DNA of 64,000 bases from Vombatus ursinus (lineage: Eukaryota > Chordata > Mammalia > Diprotodontia > Vombatidae), in assembly GCF_900497805.2 (NCBI RefSeq), contig NW_020946557.1:2249137-2313136 (forward strand), in the 5' to 3' direction. Positions 34,920 through 45,072 of the stretch are shown one piece after another. The position numbers and the translations under genes are program-made. The notes beneath the pieces were generated by a model. It was not told the origin of the DNA, ran no database searches, and worked only from the letters and a program-made list of their open reading frames with translations. The first letter of the stretch is position 1. Every line of letters begins with the position of its first letter.

Positions 34920-36282
34920 GTCTTAACCAGTTTTTCTGAAATCTTCCTGCTCACCATGTCTTATTGCATAACAGTATTCCTTTACATCCATATACCACAG
35001 CCTGTTCAGCCATTTCCCAGTTGATGGGTATCCCCTCAATTTCCAATATCTTGCCATCATGAATAGGGCTGCTATAAGTATTTTTGCACATGTAGGTTCT
35101 TTTCTCTTTTTTATGATCTCTTTGAGATACAGAGCTTGTAGTGGTATTGCTAGATCAAATGGTATGCACAGTTTGGTTGCTTTGGACATAGTTCCAAATT
35201 GCTCTTCAGAATAGTTGTATCAGTTCACAAGTAGACCAACAGTGCATTAGTGTCCCAATTTTCCCACATTCTCTCCAACATTAATAATTTTCCTTTTTCA
35301 TCATATTAATCAATCTGATTGCTGTGAGATGGTATTTCAGAGTTGTTTTAATTTGCATTTCTCTTGAGAGGGTGTCCATCAATTGGGGAATGACTGAGCA
35401 AGTTGTGGTATATGAATGTGATGGAATACTATTGTGCTATAAGAAATAATGAACAGGCTGACTTCAGAAAAACCTGGAAAGACTTGTATGGTCTGATGCT
35501 GAGTGAAGTGAGCAGAACCAAGAGAACATTGCACACAATAACAGCCACATTGTATGATGACTAATATTGATTAACTTAACCCTTACTGGCAATACAAGGA
35601 TCTAAGAAATCCCCAGAGGCGTTGTGATAAAAAATGCTATCCATATCCACAGAAAGAACTATGGAAGTTGAATTGCTATTTTTTTCTCTTCTGGTTAGTT
35701 TTGTTTCTTCTTTCTGACAGTTCCTCCTATTGGTTTTAATTTTTACTTACAATATTATTAATGTGAAAATATGTTTAATGTGAATGTAAATGTATAGCCT
35801 ATATCAGATTGTGTGCCATCTTGGGGAGGGTGGTGGGGAAGGAGGGGGAGAAAAATTTTAAATTCAAAAGCACATGGAAGTGATTATTGATAAATCAAAA
35901 TAAATTAATTAAAAAATAATTTGCATTTCTCTAATCAAAAGTGATTTAGAGAACTTGTTCATATGCCTATAGATAACTCCAATTTCTTCATCTGAAAACT
36001 GCCTGTTCATATCATTTGACCATTTATCCATTGGGGAATGACTTATATACTCCTAAATTTGACTCAGTTCTCTATGTATTTTAGAAATGAGGCTTTTATT
36101 AGAGACATTTATTGTAAAGATTGTTTCCTAGCTTTCTGCTTTCTTCTAATCTTGGTTGCATTGGTTTTGTTTGTACAAAAGCTTTCTAATTTAATATGAT
36201 TAAAATTATCTATTCTACATTTCATAACGCTCTCTCTTGTTTGGTCATGAATTCTTCCCCTCCCCATAGATCTGATGCTCTT
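34920..36282 (-). pseudogene. L1 ORF2 C-terminal segment, split by nested L1
   Basis: The minus-strand frame at 35189-34923 reads CIPFDLAIPLQALYLKE and then the C-terminal L1 'ILIAALFMMARYWKLRGYPS' block. It is the same region as 50120-50330 on the plus strand. The upstream part of the segment lies at 36282-35933, beyond the nested insertion. Multiple stops and shifts. In an intact L1 this is the cysteine-rich C-terminal domain of the endonuclease/reverse-transcriptase protein. Confidence 0.85.
35365..35916 (+). mobile_element. 5'-truncated L1 3' end nested in the minus-strand L1
   Basis: Perfect 16-bp duplication TAATTTGCATTTCTCT at 35349-35364 and 35917-35932. The insert starts in the ORF2 C-terminus ('gtgtccatcaattggggaat'), runs through 'gctgagtgaagtgagcagaa' and the 3' UTR ('tggggagggtggtggggaag'), and ends in an A-rich tail. 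The host L1 resumes without loss at 35933. The orientation is opposite to the host. Confidence 0.95.
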
Positions 36283-36289
36283 CTAATTT

Positions 36290-36610
36290 GATTGATTCAT
36301 TGTCTATGGTACCTTTTAGCAAGATGTAGTTTCCTTCCTTATCTCTTTTAATTAGATCTAGTTTTGCTTTTGCTTTGTCTAAGATCAGGATTACTATCAC
36401 TGCTTTTTTTTTTTTTACTTCAGCTGAAGCATAATAGATTCTATTCTAGCCACTTACCTTTACTCTGTGTATGTCCCTCTGCTTCAAGTGTGTTTCTTGT
36501 AAGCAACGTATTGTAGGATTCTGGTTTTTGATCACTCTGTTTTCCACTTCCATTTTATGAGAGAGTTCATCCCATTCACATTCAGTTATGATTACTACCT
36601 GTGTATTTCT
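36290..36610 (-). pseudogene. L1 ORF2 N-terminal (endonuclease) remnant
   Basis: Minus-strand frame with CLQETHLKQRDIHRVKVSG (36505 downward), the conserved L1 endonuclease block that includes the catalytic glutamate. Followed by a poly-A/lysine stretch (T-run 36407-36416) and 'ILDKAKAKLDLIKRDKEGN'. Everything after that, up to the C-terminal segment, is gone. Confidence 0.85.
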
Positions 36611-37247
36611 CTCCATCCTATTCTTCCTCTTGTTTATCCTCTCTCTCCTTTCACCCTTTCCAACCTCACTAGTGTTTTGTTTCTACCCCTTCCCCTGATC
36701 TCCCCTCCCTTCTGTCAGTCTCCCCCATCCCACTGTACTTGATCTCCTTCCCTTGTACTTCCCTGTTGGGTAAGATAGATTTCTATATTCAACTGGTTGT
36801 GTGTATTATTCCCTCTTTGAGCCAATATTGATGAGAATAAGATTCAAGTGATACCCATCTCTTATCTTCTCCTCCACTGTAATAAGTCTTCCTCGCCTCT
36901 TCATATGAGATAATTTACCCCATTCTACCTCTCCCTTCTTTCTGCACCCAGTGTACTCTTCTTTCTTATCCCTTAAATTTTTTTATGTCATTCCCTCAAA
37001 TTCTTCCTGTACTCATACCTTCTGTCTATATATATATTCCTTTTATCTCTACTGATACTGATACAATTTTTAAGAGTTATAAGTGTCATCTTCCCCCGCA
37101 GAGACGTAAATGGTTTAGCTCCACTGAATTCTTTATGTTTTCTTTTCTCTTTTTACCTGTTTATGCTTCTCTTTGGTCTTGTTTTGGAGGTCAAATTTTT
37201 GTTTTAGTTCTGGTCTTCCCCTTATGAAGGCATGAAATTCTTCTATT

Positions 37248-38160
37248 TCATTGAATGATCATTTTTTTCCTTGATGTATTATGCTTAATTTTGCCAGGTA
37301 AGGTATTCTTGGTTATAGTTATAGCTTTTTTGACCTCTGGAATATCATGGTTCATGATCTTTGGTCCTTTAACGTTGCAGCTGTCAAGTCCTATGTGATC
37401 GTGATTGTGACTCCCTGACATTTGAATTGTTTCTTTCTGGCCACTTGTAGTATTTTTCCTTGACATGATAGTTCTGAAACATGGTTATAATGTTACTTGG
37501 GGTTTTTATTTTGGGATCTCTTTCCTGAGGTAATCAGTGGATTCTTTTGATGCCTATTCTGCCCTCTGATTCCAGGACTTTAGGGAAATTTTCCTCGATA
37601 ATTTCTTGAAAAATGAAGTCTGGGTCCTCCTTTTGATTATGGCTTTCAGGTAGTCTAACGATTCTGATATTGTCTCTTCTGGATCTATTTTCCAGGCGAG
37701 TTGTTTTTCCCATGAGGTATTTTACATTTTCTTCCATTTTACATTCTTTTGAATTTGTTTGATTGATTCATGATGTCACATAGTCACTAGCTTCTACTTG
37801 TCCAATTCTAAATTTTAAGGAGTTGTTTTTCTCCATTAGCTTTTGTAATTTCTTTTCAATTTGGCCAATTGTACTTTTAAAGGAGTTGTTTTCTTCAGTG
37901 GATTTTTGTATTTCCTTTTTGATTTGGCCAATTCTACTTTTTAAGCAGTTTTCCAAGCATTTGACTCTTTTTTCATAATGCTCTTGCATCATTCTCATGT
38001 CTTTTCCCCATTTTTCTTTGACCTTTCTTATATGATTTTAAAGCTCATTTTTGAGCTCTTCCATGAGTTCTTTCTGGGCTTGAGACCATTTTCCCGGGTT
38101 TTTTTTTTTGTTTTTTTGTTTTTTGCTCGTAGATGTTTTGACATCATTGTCCTCTTTTGA
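37248..38160 (-). pseudogene. L1 ORF1 relic
   Basis: ORF1p of L1 is a trimeric RNA-binding chaperone. Three minus-strand frames carry its parts in order: coiled coil with repeated 'IGQIEKKLQKL'-like heptads (37998-37768), RRM with 'LENRSRRDNIRIVRLPES' and a following 'IIEENFPKVLES' (37737-37534), and a C-terminal portion (37466-37248). They are in different frames with stops between, so no protein is made. Confidence 0.88.
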
Positions 38161-38439
38161 GTTGGTGTGTTGGTCTTCACTGTCACCATAACTTTCTATT
38201 ATTAGATTCTTTTTTTGTTTGTTTTTACCATCTTTTTGGGGGAGAGAGGAGTTTTTCCCTTTCTTTTAAATTTAAGCTCTGTACCTGGAATGGAAAGGGC
38301 ACTGTCTCAGGCTTCTTGTGCTAGTGGCTACAGGCCCTGGATGTTTATCTGGTGTTGCAGTGATCTTGCGCCCATGGGATGCTCATGTCTGGTGCTGTGT
38401 TGAGGGTGTGGAAGGTGGGTTGACTTGAGGTACTGGAGG

Positions 38440-39136
38440 CCATAGGGGTTTGACAGCTTACCTGGTTCTGAGCTGGAATCCTAGTGGTGGTATTTGGAAT
38501 GTGCTGAGGCCAGTGGCAGTATTGCTGTGTTCTCCCATATCCGCACTGAAGCATATGGTAGTCTGACTTCTGGAGGCTGCCTATTTGCCCAGGGCTATGC
38601 TGGAATGTGGCAGGGCCAGTGCTGGCTAGCAGCTGCCTGTTTGCTTAGGTATCCATAGGGTTGGCTTCTACCTATTTGCCTGGGTCTGTGCTGCAGCACC
38701 TAGAGGTCTGGCCACTGGAGGATGCTTATTTGCCCAGGGCTACACTGAAGCACATGATTGTTCTTGGTAATGGAGTCTGCCAGTTCCCCTGGCTATGCTA
38801 AGGCATGTGGAGTATCCTGGTTTTGAGGGTTGTCTGCTCCACCACCTTGGGTCTTTTTAAAGTATCTTCCCTGATTTGCTGAGGTGGTGGTGTGCTTCTA
38901 GCTTGCTGTGATGCTTCTCCTCCTGGACTGCACTCCCCTTTCACCCAAGTGAGACAGAACTTTCCTGCTGATCTTCCAAGTTTCTTGGTTTAAAAGGTTG
39001 TTTTACCCCATCTTTTTGCTGGTTCTGCTCTTCTAGGATTTGTTTTGGGGCTCCATTTTATGGTTGTTCAGAGGTGAGTATAGGAGAATTACAGAGATTT
39101 ACTGCTTACTCCACCATCTTGGCTCCTGGAAGTCTA
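38440..39136 (-). promoter_or_regulatory. L1 5' UTR with degenerate repeated units
   Basis: Unlike the surrounding DNA this part is GC-richer. A motif like 'ctgcctatttgcccagggctatgctg' (first copy 38574-38600) recurs near 38667, 38726 and 38788, and more weakly near 38455, at spacings of about 60-90 bp. L1 5' UTRs hold the internal pol II promoter, so these units may be old promoter monomers. Confidence 0.6.
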
Positions 39137-39154
39137 TCCTGTTACCCTTTATTA
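39137..39154. repeat. Target-site duplication of L1, right copy
   Basis: TCCTGTTACCCTTTATTA, mate of 34449-34466. Confidence 0.93.
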
Positions 39155-39552
39155 ATGTATAGTGCGTTACTTTTTATTGCAAGGAAAGGGTGAAGGGAAT
39201 CATAAGATATCCAGGGACTCTTCAAAAAAAAAATCAAAGCAGTCAATTTAGAAAATATCAAGTGCTTAAAGCAGTTGAAAAAGTAATTTCTTTTATCATA
39301 GATTTAAAGCTAGAAGGGACCTTAGCAGCAATTTAGCTTAACTCTCTCATTTTATAAGCTTCATTCTGAGGTAAGAACAGTATTACTTGTGATAAACAGG
39401 AAACATATCATTTAGAAAGTGTCACTTGAGCAGTTTGGAAGGAAACAAGGTATTTTAAGAAAAGAAAGTTAGGATAGTCAACTTTGGGCAAAGGGAATAC
39501 CTAGTGTCAAGGCACACAGATGAGAAATGGAATATCACACATAAGAAATAAC
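39155..39552. other. Unassigned with MIR- and L2-like traces
   Basis: 'aaagctagaagggacc' near 39305 is MIR-flank-like, minus strand. 39415-39540 resembles reversed L2. The left duplication of the next element follows at 39553. Confidence 0.4.
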
Positions 39553-39753
39553 AAAAAAGTTTCATTTGAGGGGGGCAGAGCCAAGATGGCAAAGTGAAAG
39601 CAGTGATTTGCTTGAGCTCTCTCCCAAACCTCTCTAAATACTTGTAAAAAGGGCTCTAAACAAATTCTAGAGCAGCAGAACCCACAAAAAGACAGAGTGA
39701 AACAAATTTCCAGCCCACGACAACCTGGATGGTTGATTAGAAAGGTCTATTAC

Positions 39754-39923
39754 ATGGGGCAGCTAGGTGGTGCAGTGGATAGAGCACCAGCCCTGAAGTC
39801 AGGAGGACCTGAGTTCAAATCTGGCCTCAGACCAAACACTTGACACTTACTAGCTGTGTGACCCTGGGCAAGTCACTTAACCCCAATTGCCTAAAAACAA
39901 AAAAAAAACAAAAAGAAAAAAAA
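39754..39923 (+). mobile_element. tRNA-derived SINE in the HAL1 5' UTR
   Basis: Perfect 15-bp duplication AGAAAGGTCTATTAC (39739-39753, 39924-39938). Full-length SINE ending in 'aattgcctaaaaac' and an A-rich tail. Confidence 0.96.
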
Positions 39924-40308
39924 AGAAAGGTCTATTACGCCACGCTGGGAGAGGAGCACAGTTCAGCATGGGCCATGCAGGCAAAAACCAGGACTCAGCG
40001 AACCTGGAGCAGTCCTCAAGGGATTGAATCAAGAGGAGGATTGGTGGTTTCTAGACTTCTCAACCCACAAATACCAAAGACAACTTAGAAGGTCAGTAGG
40101 AAAGATCTGTCAGACCATGGTAAGAGAGGAACTCGGTCTGCCCCAGTCCCAGTGCAGCCCTGTGGCTGCTTCTGGAGCTCTTGACCCACAGACAGAGGGA
40201 GGATCCAGTGGCTGATCAGAGGGGGATTACAGGGATCTCTCTGCTAGTTCAGGATTCTCTTGCTTTGCCTGTGCTTGGATCTGGGTCACAGTTCTGGGTG
40301 GTGGTCTT

Positions 40309-40662
40309 GTGGTGCGAAGGAGTGCTGTCATGGTAAAACTTGTAGTGGCAGTAGAGAGGAAATCCTCTTCACAGTTCCAAGACACAAAAGAGTGCTTGTG
40401 GTCACTCACAGACCAGAGCGCAGGTCAGGAAATTAATAAACACCTCACCCTTGATCGCACCACTTTGGAAGAACTGAAAATTTACAGGTCCCTAGAAGTA
40501 TTTCTGAAAACAGCTGTACAAACCCCTGAAGCTTGGGACAGTACATTCTCTACACTGGAAGCAGACCTCTACCTTAATAAAGAACTTAAAACTCAATTAA
40601 TTGACTGGGAACATGAGGAAGCATCACAAACAAAGTCAGACCATAGAATCTTACTTTGGTGA
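40309..40662 (+). other. Open frame of 117 codons in the HAL1 5' UTR
   Basis: Runs up to and just overlaps the ORF1 start at 40656. Includes 'LEELKIYRSLEVFLKTAVQT'. No known domain. It may be an open stretch of the family's 5' leader and not a gene. Confidence 0.25.
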
Positions 40663-41046
40663 CAAAGATGATTAAAAATACAACCAGAAAAAGACAACAA
40701 AGTAAAAGTTCCTACATCCAAAGCCTTCAAGAAAAATATGAATCAGTCCCAGGCCATGGAAGAGCTCAAAAAAGATTTTGCAAAGCAAGTAAGAGAAGTA
40801 GAGGAAAAACTGGTAAGAGAAATCAGAATGATACAAGAAAATCATGAAAGACAAGTCAACAGCTTGCTAAAGGAGACCCCAAAAAATACTGAAGAAAATA
40901 ACACCTTGAAAAATAGATTAACCCAAATGGCAAAAGAGGTCCAAAAAATCAATGAGGAGAAGAATGCCTTCAAAAACAGAATTGGCTAAATAGAAAAAAA
41001 AAACATCCAAAAACTCACTGAAGAAAATACCTTAAAAATTAGAATG

Positions 41047-41213
41047 AAAAGGGCAGCTAGATGGTACAATGGCTAGAGCACCAGCCCTGAAGTCAGGAGG
41101 ACCTGAGTGCAAATCCAGCCTCAGACCAAACACTTGACACTTACTAGATGTGTTACCCTGAGCAAGTCACTTAACCCCAATTGCCTACAAATAATTTTTT
41201 TAATTAAAAAAAT
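41047..41213 (+). mobile_element. tRNA-derived SINE in ORF1 (coiled coil)
   Basis: Perfect 13-bp duplication AAAAATTAGAATG (41034-41046, 41214-41226). The 3' part is A/T-rich ('ataattttttttaattaaaaa' type tail). Confidence 0.95.
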
Positions 41214-41444
41214 AAAAATTAGAATGGAGCAAATGGAAGCTAATGACTTTCTGAGAAATCAAGAAATTGTAAAACAAAACCAAAAGAATGAAAAAAAAAA
41301 TAGAACACAATGTGAAATATCTCATTGGATAAACAATTGACCTGGAAAATAGATCCAGGAGAGATAATTTAAAAATTATTGGACTATCTGAAAGCTATGA
41401 TTTAAAAAAAAAGAGCCTAGACATCATCTTTCAAGAAGTTACCA

Positions 41445-41593
41445 GGGCAGCTAGATGGAGCAGTAGATAGAACACTGGCTCTAAAATCAGGAGGACCTGA
41501 GTTCAAATCCTGGCCTCAGATCAAACACTTGACCCTTACTAGCTGTGTGACCCTGGCTAAGTCACTTAACTCCAATGTCCTAAAAAGAAAAAT
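41445..41593 (+). mobile_element. tRNA-derived SINE in ORF1 (RRM)
   Basis: 'gggcagctagatggagcagt', 'cctgagttcaaatcctgg', 'agctgtgtgaccctgg', 'gtcctaaaaagaaaa'. The flanking duplication is not clear, so it is probably older or its ends have eroded. Confidence 0.9.
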
Positions 41594-42410
41594 TATCAAC
41601 GAAAACTGCCCTGATATTCTAGAACCAGAGAATTAATAGAAATGGAAAGAATCCACCAATCATAGATCCCCAAAGGAAAACTCCTAGGAATATAGTAGCC
41701 AAATTCCAGAATTTCCAGGTCAAGGAGCAAATATTGCAAGCAGCAAGAAAGAAACAATTCAAATATTGTGGAAACACAATCAGAATAACACAAGATTTAG
41801 CAACTTCTAAATTAAAGCATTGGAAGGCTAGAATATGATATACTGGAGGGCAAAGGAGATAGGATTAAAATCAAGAAACATCTACCCAGCAAAACTGAGT
41901 ATAATCCTTCAGAAAAAGTGGACATTCAGTGAAATAGAGGACTTTCAAGCATTCTTACTGAAAAGACCAGAGCTGAATAGAAAATTTGACATTCTAAAAG
42001 AAGACTCAAGAGAAGCATGCAAAGGTAAACAGGAAAGAGAAATTTTAAGGGATTTATTAAAGTTGAACTGTTTACATTCCTACATGGAAAGATGATATTT
42101 GTAACTCATGAGACCTTTGTCAGTATTAGTGTAGTGAAAGGGAAATAAATATGTATAGATAGATAGATAGAGGGCACAGGGTGAGTTGAAGATGAAGGGG
42201 TGATATCAAATAAATTAAATTAAGGGGTAAGAGAGCATTATAATGGGAGAAGGAGAAAGGGAGAGGTGGAATGGGGTAAATTATCTCACATAAAACAGAC
42301 AAGAAAAAGCTTTTACAATGTAGGGGAAATGGGGGAAGGTGAGAGGGAATGAGTGAATCTTATTCTCATCGGATTTGCCTTAGGGAGGGAATAGCATGCA
42401 CACTCAATTG

Positions 42411-42987
42411 AGTATGGAAATCTGTCTTACCCTACAGGAAAATAGGGGGAGAAGGGGATAAGAGAGTGGAGAAATGATAGAAGGGAGGGTAGATTCGGGG
42501 AGGGGTTATCAGAAGCAAACATTTCTGAAGAGGGATAGAGTCAAAAAAAATAATAGAATAAACAGAGGATGGGATAGGATGAAGGAATGTACAGTTAGTT
42601 TTTCACAACATGACTACTTTGGAAGTGTTTTGCATGACTGCATAACCTATATCTACCTGCTTGCCTTCTCAATAAGGGTGGGTGGGGAGGCGGGAAGGAG
42701 AGAATTTGGAACTCAAAGTTTTAAAAACAAATGTTAAAAATTGTTTGCACATGCAACTGGTAAATAAGATATACAGGCAATGAGGTATAGAAATCTATCC
42801 TGCCTTACAGGAAAATAGAAGGGGAAGGGGATAAGAGAAGAGGGGGGGTGATAGAAGGGAGGGCAGATTAGGGGAAGAGGTATTCAGAATGCAAGTTGTT
42901 TTGGGGTGGGAAGGGGTAAGATGGGGAGAAAATTTGGAACTCAGAATCTTGTGGAAGTGAATGTTGAAAACTAAAAATAAATTAATA
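42411..42987 (+). repeat. Duplicated 3' region of the HAL1 element
   Basis: 'aggaaaatagggggagaagg' and 'gatagaagggagggtagatt' (42437-42500) recur as 'aggaaaatagaaggggaagg' and 'gatagaagggagggcagatt' (from 42808). 'agaatttggaactca' at 42701 recurs as 'aaaatttggaactca' at 42928. The 3' UTR block was therefore doubled, with the second copy shorter in the middle. Confidence 0.8.
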
Positions 42988-43157
42988 AAAAAAGTTTCAT
43001 TTGATTAGAGCAGAGATTCTTATCTTTTTTTTTTTTTTTTGGCAACAGTGTGTTGAAGACCATGGACCCCTTATCAAAATAATGCTTTTAAATCATTAAA
43101 GGAAAAACTACGTTTCATTTAAAGAGAAAAAATGAGGTTAAAAAATAAAGTTCTATC

Positions 43158-43158
43158 T

Positions 43159-43205
<47 letters not shown>

Positions 43206-43215
43206 NNNNNNNNNN

Positions 43216-43265
<50 letters not shown>
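43158..43265. repeat. (TATC)n microsatellite with assembly gap
   Basis: TATC array on both sides of a run of ten N (43206-43215). The true array length is unknown. Confidence 0.98.
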
Positions 43266-43379
43266 ATTTTCCCCATTAAAATGAACAGATATTCTGAAAT
43301 GTAACCACAGACTACTTATAGGTCCATATTCCTCAGTCAAGGAACTGTTGGTCAAGACCATACAACATAGGAAGAGAAG

Positions 43380-43620
43380 TTATATATAATAAATTTAGGA
43401 AAAGAAGGTATGAAGGGATTAAAAAGCCAGAGGTTTACCTTTGGTGATAGAGCAACTGGGAGTTACTGGGAGTTTTTGAGTAGGGGAGTATCATGATTGG
43501 GCCAAAGGAAATCACTTTGGCAGTTATATGGACCATGGATTGGAGAGAGAAGAGATCTGAGGAAGGAAGATCCATTAGGAGGGGTAGCCCAAGTAATAGA
43601 TGATAAGAGCCTGAACTCAT
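43380..43620 (-). mobile_element. L2 LINE fragment, minus strand
   Basis: 'gtttttgagtaggggagtatcatg', 'aaatcactttggcagttata' and 'taagagcctgaactc' match reversed L2 ORF2. Confidence 0.55.
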
Positions 43621-43624
43621 CAAC

Positions 43625-45072
43625 AAAACTTACTATGACATGATAATTAGGAGACCACAAATCCATTTTATTAGAATGTTGTTTGGCAGTGAATATTTGG
43701 GGTGTGTTTGTGTGTGTGTGTGCTATGTGTGTAGATGAGAAAAGGGTTAAAGAAGAAATAAAGAAGTTAAAACTTTTCATCTTCCCTCAACATTCAGGGG
43801 GGTAAAAATAGAAACTTTGCTTTTTAGAGTATACCAGCCTATCTCAATAGTCCAAGTACAAAGGTAAATCAATAGGTTCCTATCTCCACTTTAGAATTTT
43901 AATCACTTAGGAAAATAAGTCTTTTAGGAGCCTCAGTTTGGTACTTGCCTATTAAGGTAAAAATTTTAAAAACCTACCTGACAGAGTGGGAAGAAATGAA
44001 TTACTACATACTGAAAACTAAATCCTGAAATTACTGAATTACTGTATTACTGAATCCTGAATTACTATATACTGAAAACTAAAACAAAGCAAAAAAAAAA
44101 AACACATGACATGGACCAAAACCCTAGCAGATTGAGTCATCTCCTGTGTTTCCACAATGAGTGTTTGGGTTCATCTGAAACCATGGATCAGGACCTTTGG
44201 TGACGCACAGTGTGCGTATGCATGTGCCATGGCCACTGCCCAGGTGGATGACTCACTGTGTCTTCCTGATTGGCACTCAGTCCTTTGGATGCATAACTCA
44301 GAAAGAACCTGCTGCTTTGGCATTTTGAGGCTAGACAAGCACATGAGGCAGATCTATGAACTCTATTTAGGTACTTTGGATTGTAAATTTATCTGTCTCC
44401 CCACCCCTGTGCTCCCCCACTCACAACACACTCCCATTTAGGAAAGATTCAATTCAGGTAAGCAAGATAAAGTGATATGTTTAGTACCATGGGGGAGAAG
44501 TCTGGCATACATGAAGTTGGGGAAGAAATCTTGAATATTTGAATAAAAAGATAATGAACAATGGTAATTAAAATGAGTCTAAAGGTGTCCAGGTACTTGA
44601 ACTAGGATGCCTCTCTTTTCCTGAGGATAGAAAGGATTTGATTGTATGACACAAAATTTGGTAGTTGGTTGTTATTCTGTCATGTTTTTGTGTGTCCTTT
44701 CTAGTGGATAAGTAAATGAAGAACTTTGTTATGGTTACTCAAATTTCTTGGGTGATGCCATCTTTTATTTTCCTTCTAAACAGTATTAGTTTTAGGCCAG
44801 AATAGTCATGCAAATACATCACCTAATACCCAGTCCCAACCAATAACTAAATTTAAAAACCTTTTACCCTTCTGTCTTCTTATCTAGCCAGGTCCCTAAT
44901 TTTATGGGCTTCTTCTTGCTATGTAGAGTAATAGTTTTGTATTTATTTAATGGTACTATTCCTACAAAGAGGTTGTATTCTATAGAATTCAGAGAAAGCA
45001 TACACTTAAAAATTTGTCCTCACCTAAGTAGTATATCCATTTTTTTTTCTTTACTACTATTTATTTTTTTAG
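43625..45072. other. Unassigned stretch
   Basis: Short (GT)n near 43705. A 94-codon plus-strand open frame at 44157-44441 lies in a more GC-balanced patch (44100-44450) but shows no domain, signal peptide or splice-site context that I can defend. Rest unrecognised. Confidence 0.45.

Larger units (their letters stand above)
34467..39136 (-). mobile_element. L1 LINE, 5'-complete but ORF2-deleted, minus strand
   Basis: An 18-bp duplication (34449-34466 / 39137-39154) defines one insertion. Read on the minus strand from 39136: 5' UTR starting 'ccaggagccaagatggtgg', ORF1 relic (about 38160-37248), spacer (about 37240-36620), the first part of ORF2 with endonuclease motif CLQETH (36505-36488), then at about 36282 a jump straight to the ORF2 C-terminal segment ('cagatctatggggagggga'), C-terminus, 3' UTR and A-tail (T-run at 34467). 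The reverse transcriptase core is missing, so the copy is shorter than the 6 kb or more usual for L1. A younger L1 piece sits inside at 35365-35916. Confidence 0.95.
40656..42095 (+). pseudogene. HAL1/L1 ORF1 relic
   Basis: The start region at 40656 (MVTKMIKNTTRKRQQSKSS) is followed, in another frame, by a lysine/glutamate-rich coiled coil (from 40738: MEELKKDFAKQVREVEEKL, then repeated 'EENNTLKNRL' heptads). After the second SINE comes the RRM start 'DLENRSRRDNLKIIGLSES' near 41340-41395. After the third SINE comes the C-terminal part with 'SRNIYPAKLSIILQKKWTF' (from about 41868). Frames change several times and two SINEs split it. It encodes no protein now. Confidence 0.85.
39570..42987 (+). 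mobile_element. Half-L1 (HAL1-type) element: ORF1 only
   Basis: 17-bp duplication AAAAAAGTTTCATTTGA at 39553-39569 and 42988-43004 bounds one insertion. It starts with an L1 5' UTR signature ('gggggcagagccaagatgg'), holds an ORF1 relic (about 40656-42095), then a G/A-rich 3' region and the tail 'gtggaagtgaatgttgaaaac' plus A-rich end. That tail matches the L1 tail at 35850-35916 ('atggaagtgattattgataa'). There is no endonuclease or reverse transcriptase anywhere, and the matching duplications show ORF2 was absent at insertion. Known HAL1 elements have this plan and use the machinery of intact L1. Three SINEs interrupt it. Confidence 0.88.

Noticed and set aside
44157-44441. 94-codon plus-strand open frame in a GC-balanced patch
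   Set aside because: No domain, no plausible splice sites and no homologue that I recognise. Kept only as a note in the unassigned stretch.
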